12,634 nt of DNA, from positions 1-12,634 of the forward strand of contig CAYFJO010000318.1 in the NCBI GenBank assembly GCA_964343305.1, given 5' to 3'. The stretch is from CAYFJO01 sp964343305 (GTDB lineage Bacteria > Planctomycetota > Planctomycetia > Pirellulales > Pirellulaceae). The position numbers were made by a program, and so were the translations under genes. The notes below the pieces were generated by a model, which saw only the letters and a list, made by a program, of their open reading frames with translations, made no database searches and was not told the origin of the DNA. Position 1 is the stretch's first letter; each line of letters starts with the position of its first letter. Of the stretch, positions 1 through 6,973 are shown piece after piece.

Positions 1-1845
1 CGCGCGGCCACAGAGATCGTTGTTATCGAGCAAGTCGATCAGCACGGAAAGACAGTTGCGATCTCCAAGGTCGAGCAAAGCTCGAACGGTCGCGAATCGA
101 ACTTCCGCATTCTTGCTTTGAAGCATTTCGTAGATTTCACTTGCTCGCGCCGTGCCAAGTAATCGAGCGACAGTGCCTACGACGATGCATTGAGTTTGCG
201 GCCCGCTCTCATCCAAGACGCGTTTGAGATACGGCAAATCCGCGGCAGTTGCAACATCAGCGAGAGCCTCTTTCGCGGTCGTTTCCAAACTCCGATTCAC
301 GCAATGTGGCAGGATGCCAACAAGCAATGGGACACAATCTTTAGACGGACGTAACGCAATGACTCGCATCAAGGCAACGAGAGCCGATTCATTATGTGCG
401 ATCGAAGGCGACTCCAGGATTGCTCGCGCCCGCTCTTTTGCTTCGAAACTACCTTCGATCGCGACTCGAGACACGGCGGGCCGTGCCAACGCTCCGAATT
501 CGGTCAGTTGTTTTTGCGCTTCATCACGAAGCCGATATTCATCCGCATCCAATTGCTCAACAAGTTCGGCGACTCTCTTTTCAACGTCCGCAGGCACTTG
601 AATTCGCTTCAGGTAACGAACAACGCTCGCTTGATCCCATCCAATTCCAACGCGGTCAAGTTGCGGTGCCCAATGAACTGCGATTAGCTTTTCCGCCTCA
701 GCATCTCGCAGTTGTCTTAACGAGTCGACGAGCGCCGTCGAATGCAGAGTCGCACCGAACCACGGATCAACGGTCTGCCATTTTGTGGCATGACGTGCAT
801 CCGTGGTTGGTTTCAAAAACAGTATCCATTTTGAGCCTGCCGATATTTTTGGTGAGTCACCGTCACTCGATCCGCGACGCACAATTCGTACATTCAATTC
901 GTGCTGAGAAGCCTTGGGGCCAGAAAGAACTTCGCTAACTTGAAACGAGGCTTCGAAATCTGTCGTGTTTAGATCGTTGGCAACTGGCTTCTGGATACGA
1001 GTGATCTTGCCTTCCACAACCAAGGACGATTTATTTAGAAAATACTGAAGCGTCTCATCGACGGGGTCCGTGTTGGCAAGTGCCGTGATTTCGTCGTCGG
1101 ACAATGCTCGATTGTAGATTCGCACATCGTCGATCGCGCCCTTCAATATGTAGCGCGGCGTCCCGGCTGTACTTAAATGCGCACCGATCCGCAGGTTGTC
1201 ATGACGATATTCTCTTTGAGTGAACGATGTAATCTTCGACTGCTTGCTCATGTCGCGTCGGCCGCCAACGTACAGCGTCGCTTGTCCCTTGCGAAAAGTC
1301 ACCGCGACATGAATCCATTCGTTCTTCGGAAGCATGGTTTCACTGGATACGCTGTCAATCACGGCCGCCGTTTTTGGTCCCAGATCAAAGTTCGCCCAAA
1401 GGAAAATTAAGCGTCCGTCTTCACCGAGAGTCAAAAAATACTGTCCGTTGTCGACTGGCTGCCGAGGGCTGTTGGCACCAAACCACTTGGAGATGATCAT
1501 CCCGTGGTCGCCCTTCGCGTCCACATAATTAACAAGGTTGATCCAAGCCGACAGCGTCAGCGAATCGGACATGTCGAAGGTTTTGGCGTCCGCAACGTTG
1601 ACCGAACCGGAACGGCCGTTGCCTTGCCAGGCACCGTTCTTTTTGCCGTGTCGATCCGGCGCAAACACGGGCTGCGAAAACTTGCCATGACGGCCGTAAC
1701 CGCTGACGTCGTATAAGTCGCCGTCAAATGTCCAATGACCGACGAGACCTTGTGATAGATTCCTCGTTGCCGGATTTGACTCGTCGGCGAAAGTGATTGT
1801 CGTGACGAGAAGCAGACCGACGGGAAACATCCTGACATGCTTCAT
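1..1845 (-). CDS. Secreted LamG-like / HEAT-repeat protein, 3' end outside the window
   Basis: The frame is open from ATG (1843-1845) to the window edge, 615 codons without a stop, so the C-terminus is missing. Residues 1-20 form a signal peptide (hydrophobic GLLLVTTITFA, cut before DES), so export is likely. Residues about 33-255 resemble a LamG/concanavalin-like jelly roll: GLVGHWTFDGDLYDVSG at the start, SLTLSAWINL in the middle, NEWIHVAVTF, and the closing GAIDDVRIYNRALSDDEI typical of planctomycete LamG domains. Residues about 266-346 are a beta-rich segment of unknown family. From about 422 the chain becomes helical, with HEAT-like repeats (AELVEQLDADEYRLRDEAQK; EVRFATVRALLDLGD). A GGAAAG ribosome binding site lies at 1851-1856. 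Function is unknown; carbohydrate or surface-protein binding is the usual guess for such architectures. The gene may be co-transcribed with the ORF upstream of it (1945-2697). Confidence 0.85.
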   Translation of the reverse strand, partial: MKHVRMFPVGLLLVTTITFADESNPATRNLSQGLVGHWTFDGDLYDVSGYGRHGKFSQPVFAPDRHGKKNGAWQGNGRSGSVNVADAKTFDMSDSLTLSAWINLVNYVDAKGDHGMIISKWFGANSPRQPVDNGQYFLTLGEDGRLIFLWANFDLGPKTAAVIDSVSSETMLPKNEWIHVAVTFRKGQATLYVGGRRDMSKQSKITSFTQREYRHDNLRIGAHLSTAGTPRYILKGAIDDVRIYNRALSDDEITALANTDPVDETLQYFLNKSSLVVEGKITRIQKPVANDLNTTDFEASFQVSEVLSGPKASQHELNVRIVRRGSSDGDSPKISAGSKWILFLKPTTDARHATKWQTVDPWFGATLHSTALVDSLRQLRDAEAEKLIAVHWAPQLDRVGIGWDQASVVRYLKRIQVPADVEKRVAELVEQLDADEYRLRDEAQKQLTEFGALARPAVSRVAIEGSFEAKERARAILESPSIAHNESALVALMRVIALRPSKDCVPLLVGILPHCVNRSLETTAKEALADVATAADLPYLKRVLDESGPQTQCIVVGTVARLLGTARASEIYEMLQSKNAEVRFATVRALLDLGDRNCLSVLIDLLDNNDLCGRA

Positions 1846-1944
1846 GGTTTCTTTCCAACTTTTCTTTGCGCACCCAATGATGGACGCTACTCACCAGCAG
1901 CTCGTTCCACTCCAACCGATTAGAATCGACGTTAGGGCCATTGT

Positions 1945-2697
1945 TTACCGATTAATCTTTTTTTGTTGCGATTTGAAGCGCGAGAATTTGACGTTGCGAA
2001 TCTGGGCACGTGCACCCGCAGTCGACGCGCCGTCACCGAAGGATACCCAATTGCGTCCACTGCCGCTGCGGCGCAAAACGCTGATCGGTTTCGTCATGTC
2101 ATCGACGAACAATTGTTGAACCGGGCCTTCAACGACCATTCGGTAGTGGTGCCAGCGATCGGTGGTATCCATTTTGTGTTCGAAAGCGCTTTCATAAGCG
2201 AAGACGCCATCCTGTTGAATCATCATCGCATGACCGGAATGCCTGTCTTCAATATTCAAATGCAAACCCGCAGTTCCTTTACGGTCGCGATTCTCAGCAA
2301 GCATCTTGATCTCGGCATCAAGGACTAATCGCTGCACTTGACGCTCCTTTTCAAGATGGTGCAAGAACATCAATCCGTCATTGATGTTTTTCGTGCTGTC
2401 GATCTCAACCACGCCGTCGCGGATGGAAAACTTCGCCGCATTCGGCTCGTAGTAATTCTGCCAAGTTTTGTTTTTGAGGGTGGCGTCCGTGAAGGCGATC
2501 TGCTGGACTGGCAGGGTCGCCGAGATTGTTCGAATTACACTTCGCAGGCGAAATTTGATTTCGGGGTCAGTGGAATCTGTCAAAGCCGATTGTAACTGTT
2601 TATGAACCGTTTTTAGGTCAGCTTCCGCAATCTCAATAAGCCGCTTTTCCGCCGCAACACGCTTGTGGTAGTCATCGTCCCCTAGTTGCGAGATCAA
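1945..2697 (-). CDS. HEAT-like segment plus concanavalin-like domain protein, probably 5'-truncated remnant
   Basis: This 250-codon frame ends in TAA (1945-1947). The only start available is a TTG at 2695-2697; the frame stays open upstream to a stop at 2812-2814 with no ATG, GTG or TTG in between. Upstream codons read plausibly as protein (SAKPSFESLDELI), which suggests that the true gene began further out and lost its 5' end. The first ~65 residues are a helical HEAT-like module (ELISQLGDDDYHKRVAAEKR) resembling one in the next gene. Residues about 70-240 look like a beta-sandwich of the LamG or DUF1080 type (GTAGLHLNIEDRHSGHAMMI; DRWHHYRMVVEGPVQQLFVD; GRNWVSFGDG). There is no signal peptide and no catalytic motif that I recognise. 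It lies 99 bp upstream of the LamG/HEAT gene on the same strand and head to head with a truncated sulfatase. If functional it would be a carbohydrate- or surface-associated protein, but a decaying fragment is more likely. Confidence 0.6.
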   Translation of the reverse strand: MISQLGDDDYHKRVAAEKRLIEIAEADLKTVHKQLQSALTDSTDPEIKFRLRSVIRTISATLPVQQIAFTDATLKNKTWQNYYEPNAAKFSIRDGVVEIDSTKNINDGLMFLHHLEKERQVQRLVLDAEIKMLAENRDRKGTAGLHLNIEDRHSGHAMMIQQDGVFAYESAFEHKMDTTDRWHHYRMVVEGPVQQLFVDDMTKPISVLRRSGSGRNWVSFGDGASTAGARAQIRNVKFSRFKSQQKKINR

Positions 2698-2705
2698 TTC
2701 ATCTA

Positions 2706-4181
2706 GTGACTCAAAGGATGGCTTGGCAGAACGTTCACTTTGAGCTGCGTCCCGAAACGACCGGCGTGTATCACAACCGTGGCAAGTACATTGACTATGT
2801 GCCGGATGCCGTCACTTTTCCGGAACACTTTCGAGCCAACGGCTATCGCGCGTTGGCCGCCGGGAAAGTGAATCACGATCTCGGTGCGCCTGATCCGAAA
2901 CTCTGGGATGAGAACGGGCCGGATTGTGGTGTACTGGGAACACCATTCATCGGTAACGAACTGGACACGCTTAAGCCGGGTCAGAAGCTGGCTGTAAATC
3001 GGGGCCGGTTGAAGATCACGTTGCCGGCAAACGGCGGGCTTTCGTGGATCGACCGACCGAACAACACATGGAATTCGTTCGATTGGGCGCCGCTCGACAT
3101 TTCCGACGACGAGTTTCCCGACGGCAAGATCGCAAACTGGGGTGTCGAGCAGCTCTCCAAGAAACACGACAAGCCACTCTTGATGGCCATCGGTTTCTAC
3201 AAGCCGCATCAGCCGTTCTTTGCGCCTCGCAAGTATTTCGAGATGTATGACCGCGAAACGGTGCGACTGCCGAAGACGATCCGAGACGATCTGTCGGATG
3301 TTTCTCCACCGGGCAAATATCTGGCGACGAAACCATGGACCAGCGGTACTCATGCAACCGTGACGAAACACGATGCGTGGCGCGACGCCGTGCATGCTTA
3401 CCTCGCGACCGTATCGTTCGTTGATACGTTAGTTGGCGAAGTCGTCGCGGGACTCGACAGCGGGCCACATGCCGACAACACGTGGATCGTACTTTGGAGC
3501 GATCACGGTTGGTCGCTCGGCGAGAAACAGCATTGGGGCAAACATGTTCCGTGGACTGAGTGCGTCCGTGTGCCACTCATCATCGTCCCGCCACGTGGGA
3601 AACAACCGTCTGGCTTCAAACCCGGTTCGCGAAGCGAAGCACGTGTCAGCCTGCTTGATCTCTATCCGACGCTGACAGACATCAGCGGCCTTCCGGCTCG
3701 CAAAGAACTCGAAGGGCGGAGTCTGCTCCCGCTAATTGCCAAACCAAACGCCGAATGGCCGGAAGCGGTCGTCTCAACAATCGGCCGGGGAACGCACAGT
3801 GTGGCGACTGATCGCTGGCGCTATATCCGTTACTTCGATGGCAGCGAAGAACTCTACGACCTGCACAAGGACACTGAAGAGTGGACCAACATCGCGAGTC
3901 GGCCGGAGCACAAAGACATCAAACGTCGGCTGGCGACGCACATTCCTCAGGACAAGCGACTGAAGCAATTTGTGAGGTGGGGAAGCTGGAAGTGCGTCTT
4001 TCCCGTCGAAGGGAAGCCGATGCTCTTTGACTATGAGGGCGACTTCGGCATCTCCGAACAAGAAGACGTTGGCATAAACCACGCCGAGGTTGTCGACACG
4101 ATTCGAGCGTATCTCAAACGCACGGGCACGAAGGCACGACACGTCACAATGCGCGATTTGGAGACTGACAGAAATGGGTGA
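2706..4181 (+). pseudogene. Iduronate-2-sulfatase-type sulfatase, N-terminally truncated, with an extra C-terminal tail
   Basis: The 491-codon frame (GTG 2706, alternative ATG 2718) matches the body of planctomycete iduronate-2-sulfatase-like enzymes, which remove sulfate esters from polysaccharides after export. Recognisable parts are LRPETTGVY (14-22), PDAVTFPEHFRANGYRAL (33-50), AIGFYKPHQPFFAP (161-174), the metal-site Asp-His in WSDHGWSLGEKQHWGKH (264-280; D266, H267), SLLDLYPTLTDISGLP (315-330) and RWRYIRYFDGSEELYDL (370-386). Family members normally carry about 65-70 further N-terminal residues: a signal peptide, the first metal ligands and the C/S-x-P-S-R motif just before LRP. All are absent here, so the product could neither form formylglycine nor be exported. 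Neither start has a well-placed ribosome binding site. After residue ~415 a second sulfatase-like C-terminal motif follows (RWGSWKCVFPVEGKPMLFDY, 424-443), suggesting fusion to the end of another sulfatase. The frame itself is not interrupted, so expression of an inactive protein remains possible. Confidence 0.8.
2710..2744. repeat. Short inverted repeat at the truncation junction
   Basis: CTCAAAG (2710-2716) and CTTTGAG (2738-2744) are perfect 7-bp inverted repeats separated by 21 bp. The right arm ends exactly where sulfatase family similarity begins (CTG CGT CCC at 2745). The arms may have helped the rearrangement, or may be chance, since 7-bp repeats at this distance are not rare. Confidence 0.35.
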
Positions 4182-4272
4182 CGTTCGAAAGCCAATCACA
4201 ACCTAGTGCAAAAGTCGTCATGATATGATTCCTTCATTACGGCAGCGCTATCAGCGAAGAAGAGTTCTGGAA

Positions 4273-5439
4273 CTAGACAACCCGTTTGGCGGAGTTCTCG
4301 TCCAAGTCATCGTGGCGAAATCGGCGAGGGCTCATTCCGGTTTCACGTTTGAATGCGCGGCAGAGGTTTTGGGCGGTCTGAAAGCCCGTTGCATTAGCGA
4401 TAGCGACAATCGTCTCGTCAGTTTCAGTAAGCATCCTTTTTACTTGGTCCAAACGAACTCGTCGTAGCTGCGCTCCTGGTGGTCGCACGAAATGCTCTCG
4501 AAACGCCTGTTCGAGTCCGCTTCGAGATATCGAAACGGCTCGCGCGATTTCGGCGACACCGATCGCTCGCGAGTAGTGCTCTTGTATAAATCTTAGCGCT
4601 TCATTGACTTCGGGATGAGCCACTGCCAATGAATCCGTACTACGGCGTGCGACAATACCTTTAGGCGCAATATATCGTGGTTTCTTCGGTGACTGTTTTC
4701 CGGACATCAAGCGATCGAGCAGGGCCGCCCCCTCGTATCCGACTCGCTGTAGATTGCTATCGATGCTTGATAGGGCTACGCTGAGGCACTCGCATATAGC
4801 TTCGGTATTGTCCACTCCCAACACTGCAACCTGCTCGGGGATGTCAAGCTCGCTGGACAAACATGCCTCGATTACTTCGACCGCTTCGGAATCGCGCGTG
4901 GCAAAAACCGCAAGTGGTTTTGGTAACTGTGCAATCCGCCGCACCAACCAACGATGACGCTCCGTTCTGGTGTCAGCGCGCTGGCCACGTTCTTTTTGCC
5001 AGGTAAGGACGTGACATTCACGTCCGGCAGCTTTCAATGCTTTTGCGAACGATTGCCGCCGCGTGTAACTAACGCCGAGTTCCCATCGATGTACAAAGGC
5101 GACGTTGTGATAGCCGCGATCCAAAAAGTGTTGAGCAGCCAGTTTTCCAATCGCAGTATTATCCATCGTCACGCGGGGTAGCCTGATTTGCGGGCGACTC
5201 TCGCTGAGATCGACGATTGGTACATCCAAATTGCGCAACGATCGCCAAAGATTCTGGTTGGCCCCCAAATGCGTAATCACGCCGTCAACATCCCAGTGCT
5301 TCGGCACCATGTCGTCCGCATCAGCCACCAAATGCCACGAGTGATCGCGAGCAAACTCAGTCACTCCGCGATGAAGTTCAGGCGAGTACCAACTGAGCGC
5401 GAAAAGCACATATCGATTGCTGCGTTTTCGTGACGTCAT
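4273..5439 (-). CDS. XylR-like transcriptional regulator (sugar-binding domain plus AraC HTH)
   Basis: This is a 388-residue cytoplasmic regulator, close to E. coli XylR in length (392) and layout. Residues about 10-265 are a LacI/periplasmic-binding-type ligand domain: ALSWYSPELHRGVTEFARDH at the start, RVTMDNTAIGKLAAQHFLDR (89-108), the YHNVAFVH strand, PLAVFATRDSEAVEVIEAC (175-193) and EQVAVLGVDNTEAICE (202-217). Residues about 276-376 are an AraC-type double HTH, with VAEIARAVSISRSGLEQAF (295-313) and IVAIANATGFQTAQNLCRAF (344-363), ending in the usual TGMSPRRFR. There is no N-terminal LacI HTH. It is convergent with the sulfatase remnant and divergent from the DUF1559 gene. By position it is the likely regulator of that gene and the sialic-acid operon behind it; the ligand is then probably a sialic acid or a breakdown product. 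That link is inferred from position only. Confidence 0.9.
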   Translation of the reverse strand: MTSRKRSNRYVLFALSWYSPELHRGVTEFARDHSWHLVADADDMVPKHWDVDGVITHLGANQNLWRSLRNLDVPIVDLSESRPQIRLPRVTMDNTAIGKLAAQHFLDRGYHNVAFVHRWELGVSYTRRQSFAKALKAAGRECHVLTWQKERGQRADTRTERHRWLVRRIAQLPKPLAVFATRDSEAVEVIEACLSSELDIPEQVAVLGVDNTEAICECLSVALSSIDSNLQRVGYEGAALLDRLMSGKQSPKKPRYIAPKGIVARRSTDSLAVAHPEVNEALRFIQEHYSRAIGVAEIARAVSISRSGLEQAFREHFVRPPGAQLRRVRLDQVKRMLTETDETIVAIANATGFQTAQNLCRAFKRETGMSPRRFRHDDLDENSAKRVV

Positions 5440-5491
5440 TTTGTCTCACAATTCAGTCCCGACCAATGGGAACAACAGCCAATGATCTTTG

Positions 5492-5518
5492 TTAATATGT
5501 GCTTGTGGATAATGCCAA
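5492..5518 (-). promoter_or_regulatory. Weak candidate promoter for the XylR-like regulator
   Basis: Read on the minus strand, TTGGCA (5513-5518, 5 of 6 to the -35 consensus) is followed after 15 bp by TATTAA (5492-5497, 4 of 6 to the -10 consensus), about 50 bp upstream of the regulator start. The spacing is shorter than ideal. Planctomycete promoters are poorly defined, so this is only a candidate. Confidence 0.25.
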
Positions 5519-5529
5519 TAAATATAGTG

Positions 5530-5552
5530 AAATTGACAATTTACACAAATTG
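5530..5552. promoter_or_regulatory. Candidate operator: AAATTG inverted and direct repeats
   Basis: AAATTG-A-CAATTT (5530-5542) is a perfect 6-1-6 inverted repeat. A further AAATTGA occurs at 5547-5553, so AAATTGA is repeated in direct orientation with a 17-bp period. The cluster lies in the spacer between the XylR-like regulator and the DUF1559 gene and overlaps the candidate plus-strand -35 box at 5540-5545. This is the expected place for a binding site of the divergent regulator. The assignment rests on position and symmetry only. Confidence 0.4.
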
Positions 5553-5567
5553 AGAATGCGGTACTAT
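5540..5567 (+). promoter_or_regulatory. Candidate promoter for the DUF1559 gene
   Basis: TTTACA (5540-5545, 5 of 6 to the -35 consensus) is followed after 16 bp by TACTAT (5562-5567, 4 of 6 to the -10 consensus). The region is markedly AT-rich compared with the flanking genes. It would give a leader of roughly 105 bases before the ATG at 5680. The stronger-looking TTGACA at 5533-5538 has no -10 box at a suitable distance. Confidence 0.4.
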
Positions 5568-5679
5568 CAAGAAGCAGAAGTCAGATTCAAGGATTCGATC
5601 CTGGTTCGGCACGATTTTATTTAAGAAATCCATGATTCAATGTTCGCATCGCGTCTTACTTTACTCAAGGGAGATTCCC

Positions 5680-6828
5680 ATGTCATCAAGATCTCGTCAA
5701 GCCTTCACATTGGTTGAGTTGCTGGTAGTGATCGCCATCATCGGCATTTTAATCGCACTTCTTTTGCCTGCGGTGCAAGCCGCACGTGAAGCGGCTCGTC
5801 GTTCGCAATGCGTGAACAATCTCAAACAGATTGGTATCGCCATGCACAACTACAACGACACATACAAAACCCTGCCGTTTAATTCGTTCGGTCGCCATAA
5901 CTGGGGCGAGAGTCAGCGCAAAAGAAATGGGCAACAAGAGGGCGAGAATGGCAGTCGGGGTTCAGTGTTTTTCAAGTTGCTGCCGTTTATGGAACAACAG
6001 GCACTGTTCGATGCGGTGAAGGACGACCGAAACAACTTCCGCGAACGCTACGGAATCCGAAACCGTTTTAACGATGTCAATCACAATGGCACGCAACAAT
6101 TGCCCAAGGAGCAGTATTTCACCGACGTGCACATTCCCGGGTTTTGGTGCCCATCAGCGGATAGCCCCAAGTGGGAATGGAACGATCCAGGTGAAAACAA
6201 TCGGCATGCACTTAGTTGTTATGCCACCAACATGGGTGCACAAAGGAATATTCACGGAAGTGGCTGCCGTGTTTCGGCGGAGTATGGACCGCTGATCGTA
6301 GCCGATGGCGACTTCTTTGATGTGCCGGGCAATACCAATCCAGGACATTCTAATTGGGCAGAGCACTCGGGACGAAGTGACCATATCTCTGGTCCATTTG
6401 GCTCCTGTTACTACGGCTCAACATTCGGAGAGATCACCGATGGTCTGGCAAACACGTTTTTAGCTGGTGAAATCGTTCCTAACCGTCAAGTCTGGTCGTG
6501 GGAACGAGGTTGGATGGGGATACACGGGATTGCTACCGGTGCTGGTACCGCATCGCCGTGCAATTCTCCGACAAAACCCTATGGTGGTAATGCAGTCGCA
6601 CCTCACGCAAGTATTGATCCGACAGGAACGGTGTTAAACCATGCTTGTACTCGTACAGACAATATCCATGCCGTTGGATTCAAATCGGTCCACGCGGGCA
6701 ACGGTTGCAACATGTTGTTGGGCGATGGCTCGGTTCACTTCTTCTACCACAGCGTGGACTACACGGTCTGGCAACGATTTGGTAGCCGCAAAGACGGTCA
6801 ACAGGTGAAACTGCCCGGCGCGGGTTAA
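5680..6828 (+). CDS. DUF1559 protein with type IV pilin-like N-terminus
   Basis: The product (382 residues from ATG 5680) belongs to the DUF1559 family, which is hugely expanded in planctomycetes and resembles type II secretion pseudopilins. Residues 1-30 contain the prepilin-like motif (QAFTLVELLVVIAIIGILIA), a single N-terminal membrane helix after a short basic leader, with Ala instead of the usual Gly before FTLVE. Next come the typical PAVQAAREAARRSQCVNNLK and IGIAMHNYNDTYKTLPF. Near the C-terminus is a variant of the H-x9-DG motif (HAGNGCNMLLGDGSVHFF, with ten residues between H and DG). An in-frame ATG lies at 5632, but 5680 is preferred because AAGGGAG (5667-5673) sits 6 bases upstream and the leader then has normal length. 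The function of DUF1559 proteins is unsettled; a surface or periplasmic pseudopilin role is often assumed. Its position between a sugar-type regulator and a catabolic operon suggests co-regulation with sialic-acid use. Confidence 0.9.
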   Translation: MSSRSRQAFTLVELLVVIAIIGILIALLLPAVQAAREAARRSQCVNNLKQIGIAMHNYNDTYKTLPFNSFGRHNWGESQRKRNGQQEGENGSRGSVFFKLLPFMEQQALFDAVKDDRNNFRERYGIRNRFNDVNHNGTQQLPKEQYFTDVHIPGFWCPSADSPKWEWNDPGENNRHALSCYATNMGAQRNIHGSGCRVSAEYGPLIVADGDFFDVPGNTNPGHSNWAEHSGRSDHISGPFGSCYYGSTFGEITDGLANTFLAGEIVPNRQVWSWERGWMGIHGIATGAGTASPCNSPTKPYGGNAVAPHASIDPTGTVLNHACTRTDNIHAVGFKSVHAGNGCNMLLGDGSVHFFYHSVDYTVWQRFGSRKDGQQVKLPGAG

Positions 6829-6854
6829 GCCGTCGACTGCTGATATCCGAACCA

Positions 6855-6890
6855 ACGGGCGATCACAATTCAGTTGTGGTCGCCCGTATT
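6855..6890 (+). terminator. Strong hairpin after the DUF1559 gene, terminator-like
   Basis: ACGGGCGATCACAA (6855-6868) pairs with TTGTGGTCGCCCGT (6874-6887) across a 5-base loop: 14 pairs including one G-T wobble. A short, T-biased stretch (ATTTACTT) follows rather than a full T run. It lies 26 bp after the stop codon. It probably terminates or attenuates DUF1559 transcription, or stabilises that mRNA's 3' end, so that the operon downstream is expressed at a lower level or from its own promoter. Confidence 0.7.
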
Positions 6891-6973
6891 TACTTAGCTG
6901 CTCCAACGTAGTTTTGCGCAATTGAATCCACGATCTTCTTTGAACGACCAACAAAACCAAGTCGGGAGAAGCG

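Noticed and set aside
224..938. Plus-strand frames in the left 1 kb
   Set aside because: They are shadows of the minus-strand LamG/HEAT gene, which is open for 615 codons with a signal peptide and clear domains.
2703..3395. Minus-strand frame of 230 codons within the sulfatase
   Set aside because: It lies wholly opposite recognisable sulfatase sequence and has no family features.
4182..4272. Possible bidirectional terminator between the convergent sulfatase remnant and regulator
   Set aside because: I found no stable inverted repeat followed by a T run in this 91-bp gap.
5533..5538. Perfect -35 box TTGACA
   Set aside because: No acceptable -10 hexamer lies 16-18 bp downstream; the overlapping TTTACA at 5540 pairs better with TACTAT.
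5440..5631. Possible replication origin (AT-rich spacer with a DnaA box)
   Set aside because: Only one DnaA box is present and no dnaA, dnaN, gyrB or parAB gene is near; a divergent promoter explains the AT-richness.
5632..5679. Upstream in-frame ATG at 5632 for the DUF1559 gene
   Set aside because: It has no ribosome binding site and would put 16 extra residues before the short basic leader of a pilin-like N-terminus; ATG 5680 has AAGGGAG at ideal spacing.
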